A stretch of DNA of 64,000 nucleotides from positions 1 through 64,000 of the forward strand of contig NZ_JBHUHP010000015.1 in NCBI RefSeq assembly GCF_042682525.1. The letters are read 5' to 3'. This document shows positions 57,976-64,000 of the stretch, in pieces; within the stretch, counting starts at the first letter, position 1, and the number at the start of each line of letters is the position of its first letter. Source of the stretch: Blastococcus_B deserti. GTDB taxonomy: Bacteria; Actinomycetota; Actinomycetes; Mycobacteriales; Geodermatophilaceae. The position numbers and the translations under genes were made by a program. The notes under the pieces were generated by a model. The model worked only from the letters and a program-made list of their open reading frames with translations. It did no database searches and was not told the origin of the DNA.

Positions 57976-60387
57976 ATGAAGCGGCGCAGGGGCACGTTCG
58001 GCACGCTCTGCGCGCTCCTCCTCAGCACCGTCCTCGCCGGTGGGCTCCTCGCCGGGCTGCTGGCGCCCTGGATCGGCGGGCCGGCGCTGGCCGCCCAGCA
58101 GTCCACCGGCTTCCTGGGCGAGCCCCCCGGGGAGCTCACGGACGAGCCCCCGGCCGGGAACACGACCATGCTGGCCGCCAACGGTGAACTGATCACGTCC
58201 TTCTACCGGGAGAACCGCGCGCCAGTGGCGGGCGAGCAGATCGCCGAGGTCATGAAGCACGCGATGGTCGCCGTCGAGGACGCCCGCTTCCGCCAGCACG
58301 GCGGGGTGGACATCCAGGGCACCCTGCGGGCGCTGGTCAAGAACCTCGCGGCCGGTGAGGTCATGGAGGGCGGCTCCACGTTGACCCAGCAGCTGGTCAA
58401 GCAGACGCTGCTGCAGTCGACCGACGACCCGGCCGAGCGGGAGGCGGCCGTCGAGGAGAGCATGGCCCGCAAGCTCCGTGAGGCCCGCCTGGCCCTCGCC
58501 CTGGAGGACCGGTACAGCAAGGACGAACTGCTCACCCGCTACCTCAACATCGTCTACTTCGGGCAGAACGCCTACGGCGTGCAGCCGGCGGCCCGGGCGT
58601 ACTTCGGGGTCGACGCCTCGGCGCTGACGGTTCCCCAGGCCGCGCTCCTGGCCGGACTGGTGCAGAGCCCGTCCGACGACGACCCGTTCGTGAACCCCGA
58701 GGGCGCCACCATCCGCCGCAACCAGGTGCTGGACCGGATGGCGGAGCAGGGCTACATCACCCCGGCGCAGGAGGCCGAGGCGGCGCTGGCGCCCCTGGAC
58801 CTCTCCCCTGCCCCGCCGCCCCGCCGCGGCTGCGTCGAGGCGAGCGTCGGCCCCTACGTCTGCGACTTCGTGCAGACCTACCTCACGCAGACCCTGGGGA
58901 TCAGCCAGCGGGAGCTGGAGACCGGCGGCTACGTCATCCAGACCACCCTGGACACCGAGCTGCAGCGCTCCGGCGACGCGGCCGTGCTGAACACCCTGTC
59001 GCTCGAGGACGGGCGGGTCGCCACCTTCAGCGCCGTGGAGCCCGGCACCGGGCACCTGCTCGCGCTCAGCATCAACCGCACGTTCGGCTTCGACCGGGGG
59101 GACAGGACGCAGGAGTCCTACAACCTCAACGTGGCGGCCAGCCGGGGGGCCGGGTCGACGTTCAAGGTCTTCGTGGCCGCGGCCGCCCTGGCCCGCGGCT
59201 ACTCGGACCAGTACACGCTGACGGCGCCGAGCCCCTACTACTCCCGGGTCTACAAGAAGGACGGCGGGCCCTATCCGGTGCGCAACGCCGGCACCTACCG
59301 CGCGACGCTGGACATGACGACCGCGCTCTACCAGTCGTCCAACACCTACTTCCTGGCGCTCGAGGACGCCCTGGGCAGCGTCGAGGAGCCGGTGCGGATG
59401 GCCGAGCGGATGGGGCTGTTCCAGTTCGACACGACCGGCCTCGCCCAGAGGACGATCGACGAGAACAACGGCTCATTCACCTTCGGTCCCGATGCGACCA
59501 GCCCGCTCGCCCTGGCCAGCGCCTACTCCACGCTGGCGGCCAGCGGCACGCAGTGCGACGTCCTGCCGGTCACCGGGATCCTCGACCGCCACGGCCGGCC
59601 GCTGCGGGACGAGCGGGGCCGGCCCGTGCTGACGGGCGACAACTGCACTCCCGAGGCCATCCCGCCGGGGGTGGCCACCACGCTCAACCAGATGCTGCGC
59701 AAGGACGTGGAGCCCGGGTACAGCGGCCAGACCGCGCCGCGGGCCTACGTGCCCGGGCACCAGATCGCGGGCAAGACGGGCACCACCCAGAACAGCCTCT
59801 CCGTCGCCTTCGTCGGGTACACGCCGGAGATCACCGCGAGCGTCATGGTCTTCAACCCGAAGGAGGCCGAGGACGTCGGCGGCTTCGGCGGCGGCAAGGG
59901 CGCCACCATCTGGCGCGACGCGATGGCGCCGATCCTGCAGGCCCGGGGCAGCAGTGACTTCCCGCCGGCCGATCCGACGGTCGCCAACGGCAACACCCGT
60001 CCGGTGCCCGGCTGCACCTCGGTGAGCGACTGCGTGCGCGTGCTGGCGGCCGCCGGGTTCCAGAGCACGACGGTGCGCGTCGGCAGCGACAGGCCGGACG
60101 GTGCGCTGGTCGGCACCAGCCCGGGGCGGGGCGGCCGGGCCGTCCCGGGGCAGGTCGTGTCCATCCTGGTGAGCAACGGCGCCGACTACGTCGAGCCGGC
60201 CCCCGAGACGGAGGTGCCGCTCCCCGCGCCGTCCGACCCGCCGGCGCCGCCGGAACCGTCGGACCCGTCGGACCCGTCGGACCCGGCGACGCCGGTCGAG
60301 CCGGCGACCCCGAGCCTGCCGCAGTCCCTCCCGGGACTCCCGTGGCCCGAGGAGCGGCCCGACGGGCTGCCGCTACCGGCCGGCTGA
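57976..60387 (+). CDS. class A penicillin-binding protein with PASTA domain (PonA-like)
   Basis: An 803-residue bifunctional murein polymerase with one N-terminal transmembrane helix (about 9-35). The GT51 glycosyltransferase has catalytic Glu101 in VAVEDARFRQHGG and GGSTLTQQLVKQ. The transpeptidase has the S394-x-x-K397 pair in GAGSTFKVF, SSN at 453-455 and KTG at 600-602. A PASTA domain spans about 665-735, and the C-terminal tail is Pro-rich with three exact 9-bp repeats (60259-60285, Ser-Asp-Pro). It polymerises and crosslinks peptidoglycan. ATG 57976 follows GGGAGGAGGG. It overlaps the convergent YihY gene by 15 bp. Confidence 0.95.
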   Translation: MKRRRGTFGTLCALLLSTVLAGGLLAGLLAPWIGGPALAAQQSTGFLGEPPGELTDEPPAGNTTMLAANGELITSFYRENRAPVAGEQIAEVMKHAMVAVEDARFRQHGGVDIQGTLRALVKNLAAGEVMEGGSTLTQQLVKQTLLQSTDDPAEREAAVEESMARKLREARLALALEDRYSKDELLTRYLNIVYFGQNAYGVQPAARAYFGVDASALTVPQAALLAGLVQSPSDDDPFVNPEGATIRRNQVLDRMAEQGYITPAQEAEAALAPLDLSPAPPPRRGCVEASVGPYVCDFVQTYLTQTLGISQRELETGGYVIQTTLDTELQRSGDAAVLNTLSLEDGRVATFSAVEPGTGHLLALSINRTFGFDRGDRTQESYNLNVAASRGAGSTFKVFVAAAALARGYSDQYTLTAPSPYYSRVYKKDGGPYPVRNAGTYRATLDMTTALYQSSNTYFLALEDALGSVEEPVRMAERMGLFQFDTTGLAQRTIDENNGSFTFGPDATSPLALASAYSTLAASGTQCDVLPVTGILDRHGRPLRDERGRPVLTGDNCTPEAIPPGVATTLNQMLRKDVEPGYSGQTAPRAYVPGHQIAGKTGTTQNSLSVAFVGYTPEITASVMVFNPKEAEDVGGFGGGKGATIWRDAMAPILQARGSSDFPPADPTVANGNTRPVPGCTSVSDCVRVLAAAGFQSTTVRVGSDRPDGALVGTSPGRGGRAVPGQVVSILVSNGADYVEPAPETEVPLPAPSDPPAPPEPSDPSDPSDPATPVEPATPSLPQSLPGLPWPEERPDGLPLPAG

Positions 60388-61218
60388 GCGGCGCTCGAGC
60401 AGTTCGTCCAGCGACTGCGTGGCCAGCCAGCCGCAGACCACCACCAGGTGCAGCACGAACAGCCAGAGGCCGAGCGCGACGACGCCGCCGACCACGTCCA
60501 GGCCACCGAAGGGTGCGCCGAGGTCGAGCGGCAGGGCGAGGAACAGCACGAACCCCTGCAGGAAGCCCGACAGGCAGGCCGCGGTGAACAGCGCCCCGGC
60601 CACGAGGGCGGACCACCGCACCCGTCCCGCCCCCACGACCCGGAAGCCCCACGCCAGCGGCACGGTCAGTGCGGCCAGGACGGAGTAGAAGCCGATCGCC
60701 ACCCGGCCGACGACCGGCCAGGCGCCGCCGTCCGCGGCGAGGTCGGCCATGACCGGCACCGTCAGCAGCAGGGGATAGAGGAGCAGCGGCGTCAGGAGGA
60801 CCACCGGCAGCGCCGCCAGCCGGCCCTTCCAGCCGGTCAGGCCCTCCCGTCGGCTGCTGAACCGCAGCAGTGCCCGCCGCAGGCCCTCGCCGTAGAACGA
60901 CATCGGGACGAGGGCGAGCAGCCCGCCCACGAGCGACAGACCGACGCCCGCCGAGACCAGCCGTTCGACGGCCGCCGGGGCGCCGACCGCCCCCGGCAGG
61001 AGCTCGGCCAGCCGCGCACCCAGTGCGGTGACCCGCTCCGCCGAGGACAGCCGGGCCGTCAGCGCGAACGCCAGCACCAGGACCGGGACGACGGCGATGC
61101 CGGCGTAGAAGGTGAGCCCGGCGGCGATCAGGGCGAGATCGCGTCCCTGGAGCCGGCGGCGGACACCGTGCGCCAGCTCCGCGCCCGACCCCCGCAGGCC
61201 CGCGGCCCGGTGTTCCAC
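60373..61218 (-). CDS. YihY/BrkB family membrane protein
   Basis: A 281-residue membrane protein of the YihY (formerly ribonuclease BN) family with six hydrophobic segments. DLALIAAGLTFYAGIAVVPVLVLAFAL forms the first, and SFYGEGLRRALLRFS is the conserved loop in which other members have a YxxE motif. GLWLFVLHLVVVCGWLATQ is close to the C-terminus. Function unknown; it was once mis-assigned as a nuclease. GTG 61218. Its 3' end overlaps the PBP gene by 15 bp on the opposite strand. Confidence 0.86.
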   Translation of the reverse strand: MEHRAAGLRGSGAELAHGVRRRLQGRDLALIAAGLTFYAGIAVVPVLVLAFALTARLSSAERVTALGARLAELLPGAVGAPAAVERLVSAGVGLSLVGGLLALVPMSFYGEGLRRALLRFSSRREGLTGWKGRLAALPVVLLTPLLLYPLLLTVPVMADLAADGGAWPVVGRVAIGFYSVLAALTVPLAWGFRVVGAGRVRWSALVAGALFTAACLSGFLQGFVLFLALPLDLGAPFGGLDVVGGVVALGLWLFVLHLVVVCGWLATQSLDELLERRSAGR

Positions 61219-61229
61219 GGGTCGCGCCG

Positions 61230-62792
61230 TCAGCGGGGATCCAGCAGGTGGCGGGCGGCCGCGTACCCGCCCAGGCCGCTGACCGCACCCCCGCGGACCG
61301 TGCCCCCGGAGGACGCCGCCACGATCCGCGGATGGTCGGTCGCCACGCCCCAGGTGCCCACCTCGTCCGCCGTCCCGGCCACGGGCCAGGCCAGGTCGCC
61401 GTGGAAGATGTGCCCGCCCGGCATGGCGAGGGAGGCCTCGACGTCCAGGGGTGAGGCGGCCTGCAGGCAGGGATCGCCCGCCGCATCACGGGCCAGGCAG
61501 TCCAGCAGCGGCTCCTCCAGGTGCGCGTCGAGCTGGGCGACCACCCGCCGCACCGCCTCCCGCCGGGTGCCCACCGGATCGTCGCGGAACAGCTCGGCCG
61601 GCGTGTGCAGACCGAACAGGGTGAGCGTGTGGTGACCGGTCGCCCGCTCGACCGGGCCCAGGATCGACGGGTCGCTGAGCGAGTGGCAGTACACCTCGAA
61701 CGGGATGACGTCGGGCAGCCGGCCGGCCGCCGCCTGGGCGTACGCGGCGTCGATCTGGCCGGCCGCCTCGTCGACGTGGACGGTGCCGGCGAAGGCCGTG
61801 ACCGGGTCCGCGCCCGACCGCAGCCGGGGAAGGCGGGCCAGCACCATGTTGACCTTCAGCTGCGAGCCCGACGGCCGGGGGCCGGGGTCGCGTCCGGTCA
61901 GCTCGGCCAGGACCGTGGGAGCGGCGCCCGACACGACGTGCCCGGCCGCCACCTGCCTGTCCACGCCGTCCTCGTCGGTCCAGTGCACGGTGACCCCGTC
62001 GACCGACGGGTCCAGGGCCGTGACGGTGGCCCGGGTCACCAGCTCGGCGCCGCCGCGGCGGGCGGCGGCGGCCATGGCTCCGGTCACCGCGCCCATGCCC
62101 CCCACGGGGACCCGCCACCGGCCCGTGCCGTTGCCGATGAGGTGGTAGAGGAAGCAGCGCCCGGCCAGCCCGTCGTCGGCGTGCACGTCGGCGAAGGTGC
62201 CGATCAGCCCGTCGGTCAGGGCGATGCCCCGGACGACGTCGTCGTCGAGGTGGTCGGCCACCACGTCGGCCAGCGGCCGTTCCCGGAGGTCGTGCCAGAG
62301 CCCGGGGTCGCGCAACCGCCCGGCCAGCTCGCCGGGGGAGAGGAGCGGTTCGGTCAGCGTGGGGGCGAGGTCCTCCGCCAGCGTGCCGAGGCGGCCGTAG
62401 AACCGCTGCCAGCCGGCGAACTCGCGGTCGGATCCGGTCAGCTGCCGGAAGGAGCTCGCCGTCGCCGGGCCCTCGTCCCGCTCCACCAGCAGCCCGGTGG
62501 ACCGGCCGTCGCGGACGGTCGCGGTGTACGAGGCCACCGCGCGGTCGGTCAGCCGGACGTCGAGGCCGAGGTCGTCGACGATGCGGTCGGGGAGCAGGCT
62601 GACCAGGTAGGAGTACGCCGACAGCCGGACGTCCACACCGTCGAAGACCTGCTGGCTGACCGCGGCCCCGCCCACCTGCGGGAGGCGCTCGAGCACGAGC
62701 ACCGACCGTCCGGCCCGGGCGAGGTACGCGGCGGCCACGAGGCCGTTGTGCCCCCCGCCCACCACCACGACGTCGTAGCTGCTGCGCGTCAC
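61230..62792 (-). CDS. phytoene dehydrogenase-like FAD-dependent oxidoreductase
   Basis: A 520-residue flavoprotein of the CrtI/NAD(P)-FAD superfamily. The dinucleotide motif is VVVGGGHNGLVAA (8-20) with the acidic end at VLERLPQVGG. GMGAVTGAMAAAARRGGAELVTRATV is the second FAD-contact region, and GLGGYAAARHLL is at the C-terminus. It is longer than carotenoid desaturases and resembles the pyridine-nucleotide-disulfide-oxidoreductase-domain proteins (PYROXD2-like). No crtB or crtE is adjacent, so carotenoid synthesis is not indicated. ATG 62792; it ends 11 bp before the start of the YihY gene, suggesting an operon. Confidence 0.88.
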   Translation of the reverse strand: MTRSSYDVVVVGGGHNGLVAAAYLARAGRSVLVLERLPQVGGAAVSQQVFDGVDVRLSAYSYLVSLLPDRIVDDLGLDVRLTDRAVASYTATVRDGRSTGLLVERDEGPATASSFRQLTGSDREFAGWQRFYGRLGTLAEDLAPTLTEPLLSPGELAGRLRDPGLWHDLRERPLADVVADHLDDDVVRGIALTDGLIGTFADVHADDGLAGRCFLYHLIGNGTGRWRVPVGGMGAVTGAMAAAARRGGAELVTRATVTALDPSVDGVTVHWTDEDGVDRQVAAGHVVSGAAPTVLAELTGRDPGPRPSGSQLKVNMVLARLPRLRSGADPVTAFAGTVHVDEAAGQIDAAYAQAAAGRLPDVIPFEVYCHSLSDPSILGPVERATGHHTLTLFGLHTPAELFRDDPVGTRREAVRRVVAQLDAHLEEPLLDCLARDAAGDPCLQAASPLDVEASLAMPGGHIFHGDLAWPVAGTADEVGTWGVATDHPRIVAASSGGTVRGGAVSGLGGYAAARHLLDPR

Positions 62793-62837
62793 CGGCGGAC
62801 GATAGCGCCCGCCGTGCCGCCCGGGCGTGCCGACCGG

Positions 62838-63005
62838 TCAGCCACCCGGCGTCCCGGTCTCCTCGCAGCTGGCGTCCTGCGGGTTGGTGGCCTCCTCGCC
62901 CGCGGAGTCGCAGTTGGTCTCCCCCCGGTCGAGGTCGGTGTTGTCGCCGCAGGCCACCAGGGAGCCGGCGAGGGCGAGCACGAGCAGGGGCCGCTTCAGA
63001 TCCAT
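62838..63005 (-). CDS. 55-residue secreted lipoprotein, too short for standard ORF cut-offs
   Basis: ATG 63005 starts MDLKRPLLVLALAGSLVACG: a two-residue basic region, a hydrophobic core and a lipobox LVAC with Cys19 as the lipid-modified residue. The remaining 36 residues are acidic and contain two more cysteines (TNCDSAG and ASCEETG). Third-codon positions are almost all G or C, as in real genes here. Signal peptidase II processing and attachment to the outer face of the membrane are expected. No known domain. It lies 45 bp upstream of the flavoprotein gene on the same strand. Confidence 0.75.
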   Translation of the reverse strand: MDLKRPLLVLALAGSLVACGDNTDLDRGETNCDSAGEEATNPQDASCEETGTPGG

Positions 63006-63176
63006 GCCCCCGGTACTGACCGCGCGGCGTCGCTCGAAACGGTCCGCGGCCGGTCGGCGCGGCTGCCGCAGGCACCGGGCGACGGGGCCCGTGTGACGGA
63101 TGGGACGACCGGGACTCGGACGACCGACAGCACTGCCCGGTGAACTGGAAGGACAAACAAAAAAACATCTCTGTCA

Positions 63177-63206
63177 TTGTCACGAGCCGGTAACTCCCCT
63201 TACGGT
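63177..63206 (+). promoter_or_regulatory. promoter candidate for the 3'-terminal secreted coiled-coil gene
   Basis: TTGTCA (63177-63182), 18-bp spacer, TACGGT (63201-63206). It follows an unusually A-rich patch (ACAAACAAAAAAACATC, about 63151-63170) that could be an UP-like element. Transcription from here would give a leader of about 135 nt before ATG 63349; I see no known riboswitch in it. The rest of 63006-63348 holds no supported gene. Confidence 0.5.
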
Positions 63207-63348
63207 CTGTGTGTCCGCGTGGGCACTGAGTCACCGCCCGGCACCAGCTCTCCGGACGCCGTCGCGCCGGCCCAGCGTGGGCCCGAACGGTCGGACGACC
63301 CGGCGGACATACCGTGCACGAACCGATGGAACGGAGAGCCGCCGCGTC

Positions 63349-64000
63349 ATGGCGACCCCCCTCAGCAGTGGCCCGCGCTCGATCCGCCGCCGGGCGCTCC
63401 TCCGCCGCGGCGCCCTCGCCCTCCTGGCCGTCGGCGCGAGCCTGTTCGTGGCGGCTCCGGCGCAGGCGAACCCGACGACGTCGGCGGAGGCCGCCGACCT
63501 CGTCGCCGCCCGTGGCCACCAGCTCGAGGTCATCACCGAGCAGTTCAACGAGGCCCGGGTGGCCCTCGCCGCGCAGCAGGAGGCCGCCCGCGCGGCGGCC
63601 GCGGCGACGGAGCAGGCCACGGCAGAGCTCGCCGCCGCGCAGCAGCAGGTCAAGGGCCTGGCGCGCACCGCCTACACCGGTGAGGGGCTCAGCTCCTTCC
63701 AGGCCCTGCTGACCAGTGACTCCGCCGACGCGTTCGTCGACCGCATGGCCACCCTGCAGCTCGTCGCCGGCCACCAGAGCGACATCATGGAGCGGGCCGC
63801 CTCGGCCGGCGTCGCCGCCGCTCAGGCGGAGGCCGCCGCCCAGCGGGCCGCTGCCGAGGCGCAGGCGCAGTACGACGCGGTCGCCGCCCAGCAGGCCGCC
63901 CTCCAGGCGGAGGTCGACGGCTACCGGGCCACGTTCGCCCGGCTGAGCGCTCAGGACCAACAGGCGGTGGTGGCCTCGCACGGCGGGGACGAGCGCGCCA
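63349..64000 (+). CDS. secreted coiled-coil protein, N-terminal part (NlpC/P60-type paralogue), cut by window end
   Basis: The first 217 residues of a protein that runs off the window. Signal peptide with twin basic clusters (RSIRRRALLRRG), a hydrophobic core and cleavage near AAPAQA-N. It is followed by a long Ala/Gln/Glu coiled coil. The order NPTTSAEA, then YTGEGLSSFQALLTSDSADAFVDRM, then ATFARLSAQDQQAVVA follows the gene at 11540 (DPTTSAQA, FLTSESADELVRQM, ADFARLSAAEQAAVTE), so the two are paralogues and an NlpC/P60 domain probably follows beyond the edge. Start ATG 63349. Confidence 0.85.
   Translation, partial: MATPLSSGPRSIRRRALLRRGALALLAVGASLFVAAPAQANPTTSAEAADLVAARGHQLEVITEQFNEARVALAAQQEAARAAAAATEQATAELAAAQQQVKGLARTAYTGEGLSSFQALLTSDSADAFVDRMATLQLVAGHQSDIMERAASAGVAAAQAEAAAQRAAAEAQAQYDAVAAQQAALQAEVDGYRATFARLSAQDQQAVVASHGGDERA

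Noticed and set aside
63207..63348. Possible ydaO-type (c-di-AMP) riboswitch before the secreted coiled-coil gene, as often found before actinobacterial cell-wall hydrolase genes
   Set aside because: I could not find the conserved aptamer segments in the leader.
1..64000. CRISPR arrays, prophage, integrases, transposases, tRNA and rRNA genes
   Set aside because: None seen; the repeats found are isolated palindromes and not regularly spaced arrays.

Overview
The window is 64 kb of very high-GC DNA with short gene spacing, many GTG starts and frequent 4-bp (ATGA/GTGA) gene overlaps. The gene set points to an aerobic actinobacterium: GTP-type PEP carboxykinase, a PASTA-tailed penicillin-binding protein, a class A HelD, a mycothiol-type DsbA/Rv2466c protein, an actinobacterial VLRF1 release factor, SigE-family sigma factor, multicopy DUF222/HNH protein and a SAM-IV riboswitch. 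Geodermatophilaceae (Blastococcus/Modestobacter-like) is my best guess, but that is inference from gene content and not from a marker gene. Two runs of N (511-525 and 11998-12033) interrupt genes, and in both cases the reading frame differs on the two sides, so the N counts are not true gap lengths.

Layout. 1-9.0 kb: HNH protein end, alpha/beta hydrolase + HAD dehalogenase pair, DedA protein, amidohydrolase, a first ArsR-SRPBCC module with twin operators, an MBL hydrolase and the TldD/TldE protease pair. 9-18.5 kb: SigE-type sigma factor with its membrane partner, a cysteine-rich small protein, an NlpC/P60 endopeptidase, APC permease, YdeI-like protein, histidine phosphatase overlapping nnrD, glutamate dehydrogenase and gamma carbonic anhydrase. 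18.5-22.3 kb: a minus-strand methionine operon metY-metX-cysteine-desulfurase-like, led by a SAM-IV riboswitch. 22.3-35 kb: AbiEi/DUF559-like protein between two copies of a palindromic repeat, two thioesterases, an alcohol dehydrogenase remnant, MscS channel, EamA exporter, a siderophore-type ABC importer under a probable iron box, glutathione peroxidase, mycothiol-linked DsbA protein, DUF2237 protein and acetoacetyl-CoA synthetase.

35-52 kb: NudK-type NUDIX hydrolase, acyl-CoA dehydrogenase, an MFS gene bracketed by two identical 61-bp repeats, GH13 alpha-glucosidase with a coupled VOC protein, FKBP, FrnE, a chemoreceptor, nitronate monooxygenase, a broken small gene, a second ArsR-SRPBCC module, pckG, and an MFS-rhodanese-VLRF1 run. 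52-64 kb: a small catabolic-looking cluster (EamA exporter, two SDRs, a cupin), HelD, a bifunctional PBP, YihY, a phytoene-dehydrogenase-like flavoprotein, a 55-residue lipoprotein, and a second NlpC-type coiled-coil secreted protein running off the end.

Most of this is ordinary chromosomal gene content. The signals I find most worth following are non-coding: the paired TCAACC-N4-GGTTGA operators of the first ArsR gene, the matched operator of the second module, two families of dispersed palindromes (49-nt elements bounded by TGTGCGC/GCGCACA and GATCATCG-ended elements) placed at gene ends, the SAM-IV leader, and an 11-bp tandem duplication that marks the frameshift in a dehydrogenase remnant. 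I see no CRISPR array, phage module, transposase, tRNA or rRNA.
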